DNA of 39,047 bases from Bryobacterales bacterium (GTDB taxonomy: Bacteria; Acidobacteriota; Terriglobia; Bryobacterales; Bryobacteraceae), in the NCBI GenBank assembly GCA_003166475.1, contig PMVV01000315.1, positions 1 through 39,047 of the forward strand, given 5' to 3'. The notes under the pieces were generated by a model. That model did no database searches. It saw nothing but the letters and a program-made list of their open reading frames with translations, and was not told the DNA's origin. Positions 8,738 to 16,285 of this stretch are shown here, in pieces. A program made the position numbers and the translations under genes. Each line of letters opens with the position of its first letter. The first letter of the stretch is position 1.

Positions 8738-8751
8738 CAGGGTATACCCTG
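8738..8751. promoter_or_regulatory. Perfect 14-bp palindrome, candidate operator 1
   Basis: CAGGGTATACCCTG is its own reverse complement. It lies 32 bases upstream of the GTG start of the RraA-like gene, in the divergent region between two efflux units. The size and perfect symmetry suit a homodimeric repressor site. No regulator gene is encoded next to it. Confidence 0.5.
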
Positions 8752-8774
8752 GACTTGGTATTTTGAGCCGGAAT

Positions 8775-8788
8775 GTGCGGTACCGCAC
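8775..8788. promoter_or_regulatory. Perfect 14-bp palindrome, candidate operator 2
   Basis: GTGCGGTACCGCAC is a second perfect palindrome, 37 bases centre to centre from the first. Both have GG/CC flanking a TA-containing centre but the outer arms differ. It lies about 125 bases upstream of the plus-strand adaptor gene. Confidence 0.45.
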
Positions 8789-8913
8789 CTTGGCGCCTGA
8801 GGGCTAGGGGCTGGGGCTTTGTTAGTTGAGAGTTGGCGCTTGGTCAGGTTCGCCGGAGATGCGATATTGCAGGACTGGGCCGGTGCTACAGTGATTGGTA
8901 GGCAAAAACCAAA

Positions 8914-10242
8914 ATGGAAACTTCGGAAGGCGAGATCGTCTTGCGATTCGAACAGAAGGTCCGGCGCTCACGGACACGCTCCCGCCTCGCGCTAGCAGTC
9001 GCAGTTCTAAGCCTTTGTGGTTGTTTCCGGAAGCCCGCGCCGCCGCGCCTGACCGAGGTCACAGTCGGGACGCCCATCCGGCAAGATGTGCCCGTGTACT
9101 CGCAATGGATCGGAACAACGGTCGGGTTTATCGATGCGGAGATCCATTCGAAGGTCACCGGATATTTGATGGCGCAAGATTATCGAGAAGGATCCCTGGT
9201 CAAAATGGGAGACCTTCTCTTCGAGGTCGACCCGCGACCCTTCCAGGCAGTTGTCGACCAGGCAAATGCCCAAGTCAATGTCGCCATCGCCCAACTTACG
9301 CAGGCGAAAGCCGATGTAGACGCCGCTAAGGCCGAAATCGACCGGGCCGAAGCCGCGCAACTCAAGACGGAGTTGGATGTAAAGCGCTATGCGCCCCTTG
9401 CCAAGGACGGCACAGTCAGCCAACAGGAACTTGACGACGCCGTGCAATCCAACCTCGCGAATCTTGCCTCGGTGGCGGCGGCGAAAGGGAAATACGACCG
9501 TTCCATAGCGGCGGTCACTGCCGCGGAGGCACAAATCGGAGTTGCGCGCAGTTCCTTGCATGCCGCGCAGTTAAACCTCGACTTCACAAAAGTGAAGTCG
9601 CCGGTGAACGGGATTGCGGGAATTCACTCCGCCAACATCGGAGACCTGGTCGGAACGGACCAGCGGACGCTTCTGACAACGGTCTCGCAGATCGATCCCA
9701 TTTTGGTGCAGTTTCCAATCAGCGAGCAGGAATACCTTCAGCTTCGCGATTTCTTCCTGGCGAAAGACGCCGCCCTGCAATCTTCGTTGGAGTTGATACT
9801 CTCCGACGGCAGCGTTTATCCAATCAAGGGCAAGATCGACATTGTTGGCCGGCAGGTAGAATCCTCGACTGGAACGCTGCGGATTCGCGCCATTTTCTCG
9901 AATCCGGGGAACGTACTTCGACCCGGCCAGTATTCCAGAATTCGCGCGGCCACCTCGGTGCGAAAAGACGCATTGCTGGTTCCTCAACGCGCCGTCCAGC
10001 AATTGCAGGGCGAGTTCGAACTCGCTCTCGTGGGACCGGACAATAAAGTCACCTTCCGGACTGTGAAGGCCGGGGACCGGGTTGGGTCATATTGGGTGAT
10101 CGATCAAGGGTTGAACCCAACCGACCGGGTGGTCGTCGAGGGACTCCAGGATATAAAGACCGGACAAACGGTCGATCCAAAGCCGGCCAAGATGCCTCCT
10201 CTGAATGCAGGTCCGCCAATCAGTCTGGGCCGAGCTTCTTAA
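8914..10242 (+). CDS. RND periplasmic adaptor lipoprotein (AcrA/MexA type)
   Basis: This 442-residue membrane fusion protein belongs to the second pump. Its signal segment LALAVAVLSLCGC (about residues 26-38) ends in a lipobox cysteine, so lipid attachment is likely. The body has the AcrA order: IHSKVTGYLMAQDYREGSLVKMGDLLFEVDPRPF (lipoyl half), a coiled coil with repeated A/Q/E-rich stretches, VKSPVNGIAGIHSANIGDLVG (second lipoyl half), then RPGQYSRIRA and DALLVPQRAVQQ of the beta-barrel and proximal domains. The ATG at 8914 has no clear ribosome binding site and a slightly later start is possible. The stop overlaps the permease ATG by one base (TAATG), so this is the first gene of a three-gene operon. 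Confidence 0.93.
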   Translation: METSEGEIVLRFEQKVRRSRTRSRLALAVAVLSLCGCFRKPAPPRLTEVTVGTPIRQDVPVYSQWIGTTVGFIDAEIHSKVTGYLMAQDYREGSLVKMGDLLFEVDPRPFQAVVDQANAQVNVAIAQLTQAKADVDAAKAEIDRAEAAQLKTELDVKRYAPLAKDGTVSQQELDDAVQSNLANLASVAAAKGKYDRSIAAVTAAEAQIGVARSSLHAAQLNLDFTKVKSPVNGIAGIHSANIGDLVGTDQRTLLTTVSQIDPILVQFPISEQEYLQLRDFFLAKDAALQSSLELILSDGSVYPIKGKIDIVGRQVESSTGTLRIRAIFSNPGNVLRPGQYSRIRAATSVRKDALLVPQRAVQQLQGEFELALVGPDNKVTFRTVKAGDRVGSYWVIDQGLNPTDRVVVEGLQDIKTGQTVDPKPAKMPPLNAGPPISLGRAS

Positions 10243-13200
10243 TGTCGAAATTCTTTATTAATCGGCCCGTCACTGCAATTGTGATCTCTATTCTGATCGT
10301 GATTGCGGGAATCATCATGGCCCGGCGGCTTCCCATCGCCCAATTCCCGTCAATCGCCCCGCCGGAAATCGTAGTCACGACGAACTATGTCGGGGCGGAC
10401 GCGCTTACGATTGAAAGCTCGGTTGCCACGCCCATCGAAGAAGCCATGGCGGGAGTCGAAGGCATGCTCTACATGCGGTCGTTCAATGCCAACGATGGAA
10501 CCATGAAGTTGAGGATCGATTTCGACCTCGATCTGGATCCGAACATCGCTGAGGTGTTTTCCGAGATACGAGTAAACCGGGCGCTTCCCCAGCTTCCGCC
10601 CTCAGTCCGTAACCAAGGAGTCACGATCGCAAAATCTCATGTTAGCCCCTTGATGATCATCGCCCTTTCCTCCCCGAAAGGCACGCGAGACGCCAAATTC
10701 CTGGCTAACTATGCGTACATCAATATCATCGATGCTTTGACCCGCGTCCGGGGTATCGGCTCCGTGGTGGTGCAAGGAGCGGGCGCCTATGCCATGCGGC
10801 AATGGGTCAAGCCAGACCAGTTAGCCAGCCTGGGGGTTACGGTTCCCGACCTGGTGAAAGCGATTGAGCAACAGAATACGGTTAATCCTTCCGGCCAGGT
10901 AGGAGCCGAGCCGGCCCCGCCGGGCCAGGAATTCACGTACACGATGCGCGCGCAGGGCCGTTTGGTCACGGAACAGGACTTTGGCGACGTGGTTATTCGC
11001 GAGAACAAGGATGGTTCGGTTGTGCGGATGAGGGACGTCGCCCGGATCGAACTGGGGACGCAGACGTACAACGTAATCGGGCGGCTGAACGATGCGCCAG
11101 CGGCGATTATCAATGTGTTTCAGTTGCCGGGCTACAACGCCGTCGCAGCCGTTGATGGCGTCCGGATAATGATGGCTCAGTTAAAAGAACAGTTTCCGGA
11201 CGATGTGGATTTCGTGGTTTCTCTCGACACTACGCTTTCCGTGCGCGAAGGCATCAAGGAAATCGTCACCACGTTATGGGAAGCGCTGCTTTTGGTGATC
11301 TTAGTCGTCTTCATTTTCCTGCAGAGCTTCAGAACGACTTTGATTCCCGCGTTGACGGTGCCAGTGTCTCTGCTGGGCACTTTCATTTTTTTCCCGATGC
11401 TGGGATTTTCCATCAATTCACTCTCTCTTTTCGGGCTGGTCCTCGCAATCGGCCTGGTGGTTGACGATGCGATTGTCGTGGTGGAAGCGGTGGAATTGAA
11501 CATGGCCGCGGGCCTCAGCCCCAAGGATGCTTCGCTGAAAGCCATGGAACAGGTGGGCGGTCCGGTTGTGGCGATCGCGCTCATCCTGGCGGCCGTGTTT
11601 GTTCCCACGGCATTCATTCCCGGCATCACGGGCCGTTTATATCAGCAGTTCGCCGTAACGATCGCCATCTCGGTTATCATCTCGGCCTTCAACGCGTTGT
11701 CGCTGAGCCCCGCTCTTTGCTCATTGCTGCTCAAGCCGAAGCATGAATCCCACGGTCTGTTGCAGCGGCTCTTCGGAGGATTCAACCGCCTCTTCGAGAA
11801 GGCGACGAAGCGGTATGTCGGCATTTCTGGCGCCCTGATACGAAAGATGGCCATCAGCCTCGCACTCCTTGCCGTGATCGCAGGCGCGGCGCTTCTGGTT
11901 GGGAGCAGACTGCCTTCCGGGTTCCTTCCCACGGAAGATCAGGGCTTTTTCTATCTGAATATCCAACTTCCGGACGCAGCCTCGCTGCAGCGTACGGACG
12001 CTTTCACCAAAGAAGTGGAAGCGGTGCTCAAACAGACGGACGGCGTGCAATATTATAGTACGATTGTGGGCAGCAGCCTACTCACCCAGACCAACGCCAC
12101 TTATAGCGCCTTCGTTTTCGTGGCCCTGAAGCCGTGGGACAAACGGAAGAGCAAGGAGACAAGCATTCAATCCATCATGGCATCGGTCAACGCCAGGCTC
12201 GACAGGATGCCGGCGGGACACGCATTCGCTTTTTCGCCGCCCGCTATCTCCGGCGTCGGGACGTCCGGCGGCTTCAGTTTCATGCTCGAAGATCGGGTGG
12301 GCAAAGACGTCGCGTATCTCGCCGAAAACACCGATCGATTCCTTGAGGCCGCGCGCAAACGGCCTGAATTGACCAGGCTCAACAGTTCGTTGAACGCTCA
12401 GGTTCCCCAGGTGCTGGTTCAGGTAGATCGAGACAAAGTTCTGAAACAAGGCGTGGAAATAGACGATGTATACAGTACGCTGCGCGCCTTCATGGGATCG
12501 TTATTCGTGAATTACTTCAACCGTTTCGGGCGTGCATGGCAGGTCTACATCGCCGCCGAGGACGGATACCGTTCCCAGGCCAAAGATGTAATGAATTTCT
12601 TCGTCCGGAACAAAGAGGGAGAGATGTTACCGCTTTCCTCCGTGGTTTCGCTTCAGACAAGAGCGGGGCCGGAATTCACTTCGCGGTTCAACGAATATCG
12701 CGCAGTGGAGATCACCGGGTCTCCGGCCGCCGGCTACAGCACGGTGAAGGCCATGGCGGCGTTGGAGCAGGTAGCTAATGAAGTGCTCCCGAAAGGTATG
12801 GGGTACGATTGGAACGCCCTTTCCTACCAGCAGAAGAAAGCCTCGACCCAGGTAGGTCCCGCCGCGGTCTTCGGCTTTTCATTGCTCGTTGTGTTTCTGA
12901 TTCTGGCGGCGCAGTATGAGAGTTGGGCTCTTCCGTTCAGCGTGCTGTTAGCCACCCCGATCGCCGTCTTTGGCGCGTTTCTGGCCCTTTGGATCAGGGG
13001 CTTTGAGAATAATGTGTACGCTCAAATCGGCTTGGTTATGTTGATTGGCTTATCGGCAAAGAACGCCATCTTGATCGTCGAGTTCGCCAGAACGGAACGC
13101 ATGAAGGGCAAGTCCGCGGTGGATGCGGCTTTGGAGGGCGCGCGTATTCGTCTCAGACCGATCTTGATGACGGCCTTCGCTTTTATTTTCGGCACCATTC

Positions 13201-13370
13201 CCCTGGCAATCGCCAGCGGCGCGGGCGCGGTTGCGAGGCGAATCCTTGGAACGGCGGTAATCGGCGGCATGCTGGCGGCTACCTTGTTCGCGATTTTCAT
13301 CATCCCCGTCACGTATTACGCGGTGGAACATTTCAAGGATAGGTTAGCCGGGCGAAAGGGCGTGTCATGA
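10242..13370 (+). CDS. RND multidrug efflux permease (AcrB/MexB type)
   Basis: This inner-membrane proton-driven HAE1 permease has 1042 residues. The start at 10242 gives the typical MSKFFINRPV N-terminus and couples to the adaptor stop. It has RRLPIAQFPSIAPPEIVV in the porter domain, the canonical GLVVDDAIVVVEA helix-4 motif (both relay aspartates), GLSAKNAILIVEFA with the helix-10 lysine, and RLRPILMTAFAFIFGTIPL in helix 11. In these positions it is fully canonical, in contrast to the first permease in the window. The 3' end overlaps the channel gene by 4 bases. Broad drug or solvent export is the family's usual role. Confidence 0.96.
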   Translation: MSKFFINRPVTAIVISILIVIAGIIMARRLPIAQFPSIAPPEIVVTTNYVGADALTIESSVATPIEEAMAGVEGMLYMRSFNANDGTMKLRIDFDLDLDPNIAEVFSEIRVNRALPQLPPSVRNQGVTIAKSHVSPLMIIALSSPKGTRDAKFLANYAYINIIDALTRVRGIGSVVVQGAGAYAMRQWVKPDQLASLGVTVPDLVKAIEQQNTVNPSGQVGAEPAPPGQEFTYTMRAQGRLVTEQDFGDVVIRENKDGSVVRMRDVARIELGTQTYNVIGRLNDAPAAIINVFQLPGYNAVAAVDGVRIMMAQLKEQFPDDVDFVVSLDTTLSVREGIKEIVTTLWEALLLVILVVFIFLQSFRTTLIPALTVPVSLLGTFIFFPMLGFSINSLSLFGLVLAIGLVVDDAIVVVEAVELNMAAGLSPKDASLKAMEQVGGPVVAIALILAAVFVPTAFIPGITGRLYQQFAVTIAISVIISAFNALSLSPALCSLLLKPKHESHGLLQRLFGGFNRLFEKATKRYVGISGALIRKMAISLALLAVIAGAALLVGSRLPSGFLPTEDQGFFYLNIQLPDAASLQRTDAFTKEVEAVLKQTDGVQYYSTIVGSSLLTQTNATYSAFVFVALKPWDKRKSKETSIQSIMASVNARLDRMPAGHAFAFSPPAISGVGTSGGFSFMLEDRVGKDVAYLAENTDRFLEAARKRPELTRLNSSLNAQVPQVLVQVDRDKVLKQGVEIDDVYSTLRAFMGSLFVNYFNRFGRAWQVYIAAEDGYRSQAKDVMNFFVRNKEGEMLPLSSVVSLQTRAGPEFTSRFNEYRAVEITGSPAAGYSTVKAMAALEQVANEVLPKGMGYDWNALSYQQKKASTQVGPAAVFGFSLLVVFLILAAQYESWALPFSVLLATPIAVFGAFLALWIRGFENNVYAQIGLVMLIGLSAKNAILIVEFARTERMKGKSAVDAALEGARIRLRPILMTAFAFIFGTIPLAIASGAGAVARRILGTAVIGGMLAATLFAIFIIPVTYYAVEHFKDRLAGRKGVS

Positions 13371-14842
13371 AGTTCTTGTCAGCAGCCATTCCCGCCTTCA
13401 GTCTGGTGCTCAGTGGATGCCTGGTGGGACCGAATTACAAGCGCCCGACGATCGCTGCCCCGGCGGTGTTCCGCGGGCAACCCACCGCGGAACAAAGCTC
13501 GTTCGCCGATCAGGGTTGGTGGAACGTTTACTCCGATCCGTTCTTGAATGCGCTCATCAAAGAGGCGCTGAAGAACAACTATGACTTGAAAACGGCCATC
13601 GCCCGAGCCAAAGAGGCCGAGGCATATCGCGGGGTGGCCCGGTCTGCTTACTTTCCCACCGTGGGCCTGGAGTCCGCAGTCCAACGGGATCGCGGCGTCT
13701 ATAAATACGACCCCGATCTGCAACTTCAGACCGACACCCAAACCAGCAATCTGTTTTTGGGAGGCCTTTCCACTGCCTGGGAGGTCGATTTGTGGGGCCG
13801 CATTCGAAGATCGGCCGAAGCGGCCAACGCGGAGTATCTGGCTACGGAAGAAGGCCGGCGCGGATTGATGCTGGCGCTAATTACCGAGGTGGCGCAGGAT
13901 TACCTGGAATTGGTGGAATTGGACGGGCGCCTGGCAGTAGCCCGCAACAGCCGGGATGCCTTCGAAGCCACACACACCCTGTTCAGCAAGCGGTACGGAG
14001 CGGGGATCGTTTCGCGCCTGCAGGTCACGCGCGCTCAAGCGGCATTGTCCGCGGCGGAAGGAACGCTCAACGATGTTGAACGGCAAGTCGCGGAGAAGGA
14101 GAATCAGATCTGCGTTCTGGTCGGGCGAAACCCGGGTCCGGTGGAAAGAGCGGTTCCGGGCAAAGAGATGAATCCGCCGCCCACCGTTCCCGCGGGAATC
14201 CCTTCGCAACTGCTGGAGAGGCGGCCCGATATCCGCGAAGCCGAACAGAATCTGAGAAGCGCATCCGCGAGGATCGGCATCGCCAACGCAAACTTCTTCC
14301 CACGCTTCGGATTGACGGCGCTCTTGGGAAGGGTCAGTCCGGAACTCAGTGCGCTAAGCGGCGGGACCGCGGACATCTGGGCTCTGGCCGCTTCCTTTTC
14401 GGGTCCTATCTTCACCGGAGGACGTCTCACCAGCGAGTATCGCGCGGCGGTCGATGTTTTCGATCAGGCCAAATATCAGTATGCACAGAGCGCACTGAGG
14501 GCGTTTCGGGAAGTGTCGGATGCGCTCATCGCATCGCAGAAGCTGTCCGCCATCGAAGAGCAACAGAAGCGCGAAGTGGCGGCGCTGGCCGATTCCGTCG
14601 CCATTGCCAGACGCCGCTATCTTGGTGGCCTTGCCAGCTATTATGAGGTTTTGGAAGCGCAGCAACTGCTCTATCCCGCGGAAATCAGCCTTTCGGAGAC
14701 TTCCCGGGACCGGCGGCTGGCGATCGTTCAGTTATATCGAGCGCTTGGCGGCGGTTGGAATTTCGATAATACGCAGTGGACGAATGGGGGCGGGGCTAAA
14801 GCCCCGCGGGGGCTTAATCCCGCCCTCCACGGCGCGTTATAA
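13367..14842 (+). CDS. RND outer-membrane channel lipoprotein (OprM/NodT type)
   Basis: This 491-residue outer-membrane factor of the second pump starts with a lipoprotein signal (AFSLVLSGC, Cys18) followed by LVGPNYKRP, the classical NodT/OprM opening. Typical family segments are WEVDLWGRIRRSAEAA (about 141-156), GIPSQLLERRPDIREAEQNL (about 277-296) and the final LYRALGGGWN. The last 20 or so residues (NGGGAKAPRGLNPALHGAL) go beyond the usual family end because the reading frame runs through hairpin repeat E before meeting its stop. ATGA overlap with the permease implies coupled translation. Confidence 0.94.
   Translation: MKFLSAAIPAFSLVLSGCLVGPNYKRPTIAAPAVFRGQPTAEQSSFADQGWWNVYSDPFLNALIKEALKNNYDLKTAIARAKEAEAYRGVARSAYFPTVGLESAVQRDRGVYKYDPDLQLQTDTQTSNLFLGGLSTAWEVDLWGRIRRSAEAANAEYLATEEGRRGLMLALITEVAQDYLELVELDGRLAVARNSRDAFEATHTLFSKRYGAGIVSRLQVTRAQAALSAAEGTLNDVERQVAEKENQICVLVGRNPGPVERAVPGKEMNPPPTVPAGIPSQLLERRPDIREAEQNLRSASARIGIANANFFPRFGLTALLGRVSPELSALSGGTADIWALAASFSGPIFTGGRLTSEYRAAVDVFDQAKYQYAQSALRAFREVSDALIASQKLSAIEEQQKREVAALADSVAIARRRYLGGLASYYEVLEAQQLLYPAEISLSETSRDRRLAIVQLYRALGGGWNFDNTQWTNGGGAKAPRGLNPALHGAL
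14790..14829. repeat. Hairpin repeat, copy E, inside the channel gene end
   Basis: GCGGGGCT-AA-AGCCCCGC is a perfect 8-bp stem, followed by GGGGGCTTAATCCCGCC and TCCAC. It resembles the two-hairpin family but has a different loop. It is translated as the C-terminal tail of the OprM/NodT-type channel and may also act as a terminator between the pump operon and xdhC. Confidence 0.6.
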
Positions 14843-14843
14843 T
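14838..14843 (+). promoter_or_regulatory. Candidate -10 box for the xdhC operon
   Basis: A perfect TATAAT overlaps the stop codon of the upstream channel gene and ends 9 bases before the xdhC ATG. No TTGACA-like box is visible at the right distance. If used, the mRNA would be nearly leaderless. Confidence 0.4.
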
Positions 14844-14852
14844 TGCACTGGA

Positions 14853-15692
14853 ATGGACGTCTACGAGGAGTTGCTGCGCCTGCGCAAACTCGGCCAGAAA
14901 TGCGCCATCGCTACCATCGTCCAGGTGCGCGGCTCCATCCCCAGTTACGAGAGCGCCAAGCTGTTGGTTCGCGAAGACGGTTCCATGATCGGCACCATCG
15001 GCGGCGGATGCGTGGAAGCCGAGGTGTGGGAGGCGGCGCGCGAAGTCATCGAGAAGGAGCAGCCCCGCCACCTCAGCTTCAATCTGGGACAGGATGCGGC
15101 CTATGACAACGGGCTGATTTGCGGCGGGCAACTGGATGTCTTCGTGGAGCCGGTGTTGCCTGTGCCGGGCGCTTTCATCTTCGGCGCCGGCCACATCTCG
15201 AAAAGCATTTCCAAGGTGGCCAGCCTGGCTGGATTCGCCACCACCATCGTGGATAACCGGGAGAACTTCGCCAACCGCGAGCGCTTTCCCGAAGCCGCCG
15301 AGATCTACGCGGAGGAGTACGAGGAAGTCTTCGCCAAACTGCCGGTTAACGAGACCAGCTACCTGATCGTGGTGACGCGCGGCCACCGCGACGATATGCG
15401 GGTGCTAGGTTGGGCGGTTTCGACCAAGGCGCGGTACATCGCCATGATCGGCAGCAAGCGCAAGGTCATCAACGTGGTCAAGGAACTGGAAAAGCAGGGC
15501 ATCGCCTCGGAGAGCTTCGCGCGCGTGTTCGCTCCCATGGGGCTGGAGATCGGAGCGGTCTCGCCGGAGGAGATCGCGGTGTCGGTGGTGGCCGAGATGA
15601 TCGCGGTGCGGCGCAACGCGGATTCGGGCTGGCGGGCGCTCTCCAAGTCGGTGTTGGCCGGCGAGCGGCTGCGGGCGCTGTTGCCGCAGTGA
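14853..15692 (+). CDS. XdhC/CoxI family protein
   Basis: This 279-residue XdhC-family protein is predicted to bind and modify molybdenum cofactor for insertion into molybdenum hydroxylases such as xanthine dehydrogenase or CO-dehydrogenase-like enzymes. The N-terminal domain shows VRGSIPSYESAKLLVREDGS (about 26-45) and GTIGGGCVEAEV (about 48-59). The C-terminal Rossmann domain shows FIFGAGHISKSISKVASLAG and the late MIGSKRK motif. The ATG at 14853 gives the usual family start; the frame is open further upstream only as an overlap with the channel gene. The stop overlaps the next gene (GTGA). No molybdenum hydroxylase lies in this window, so its client enzyme must be elsewhere. Confidence 0.88.
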   Translation: MDVYEELLRLRKLGQKCAIATIVQVRGSIPSYESAKLLVREDGSMIGTIGGGCVEAEVWEAAREVIEKEQPRHLSFNLGQDAAYDNGLICGGQLDVFVEPVLPVPGAFIFGAGHISKSISKVASLAGFATTIVDNRENFANRERFPEAAEIYAEEYEEVFAKLPVNETSYLIVVTRGHRDDMRVLGWAVSTKARYIAMIGSKRKVINVVKELEKQGIASESFARVFAPMGLEIGAVSPEEIAVSVVAEMIAVRRNADSGWRALSKSVLAGERLRALLPQ

Positions 15693-16285
15693 CCTGCGGA
15701 CTGATCCTGGCGGCGGGCGAGTCGCGGCGCATGGGCTCGCCGAAGGCGCTGCTGGAGTATCGGGGAGAGACTTTTCTGGACCGGCTGATAGGCCTGTTTG
15801 CGCGGCGCTGTTCGCCCGTGATTGCGGTCCTGGGCGCGGAGCGAGAGATGGTGCGCGCCGGACTGCGCCGCGCGGGCGATGCGGAACTGGTCGAGAACCC
15901 GGATTTCCATTTGGGCCAGCTCACGTCGATGCAATGCGGTCTGCGGGCCGTGCCGGCAGAGGCGGATGGCGTGCTGTTCACCCTGGTGGACCATCCCGCG
16001 GTGATGCCCGCCACTATTGACGCGTTGCTCGGCGCATTGCAAGATTCTGGCGCGACGGCGCCGCTGCGCATCCCGCGATGCGACGGGTGGCGCGGGCATC
16101 CGATTTGGATTTCAAAACCCCTGATCCCGGAGTTCCTGGCGCTGCCGGCCGGCGCGTCGGCGCGGGAAGTGGTAACGCGTTACGCGAGTGAGATCGCCTA
16201 TATCGACGTGGACGATCCCGGCATCCTGGCGGACGTGGACGATCGGGCGGCCTACGCGCGGCTGCTGGCCGGGAGCGGCGCATGA
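15689..16285 (+). CDS. MobA/MocA-like nucleotidyltransferase
   Basis: This 198-residue NTP-transferase resembles MocA, the cytidylyltransferase that makes molybdopterin cytosine dinucleotide cofactor. It opens with GLILAAGESRRMGSPKALLEY (residues 4-24), the family nucleotide-binding loop with the RMG...K signature, and has TLVDHPAVMP (about 102-111, metal-site aspartate) and RGHPIWIS later. The start is GTG inside the xdhC stop region. Pairing with XdhC is the standard arrangement for molybdenum hydroxylase maturation. CTP versus GTP preference cannot be settled by eye. It is followed by a 4-base overlap with the AsmA-like gene. Confidence 0.85.
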   Translation: MTCGLILAAGESRRMGSPKALLEYRGETFLDRLIGLFARRCSPVIAVLGAEREMVRAGLRRAGDAELVENPDFHLGQLTSMQCGLRAVPAEADGVLFTLVDHPAVMPATIDALLGALQDSGATAPLRIPRCDGWRGHPIWISKPLIPEFLALPAGASAREVVTRYASEIAYIDVDDPGILADVDDRAAYARLLAGSGA

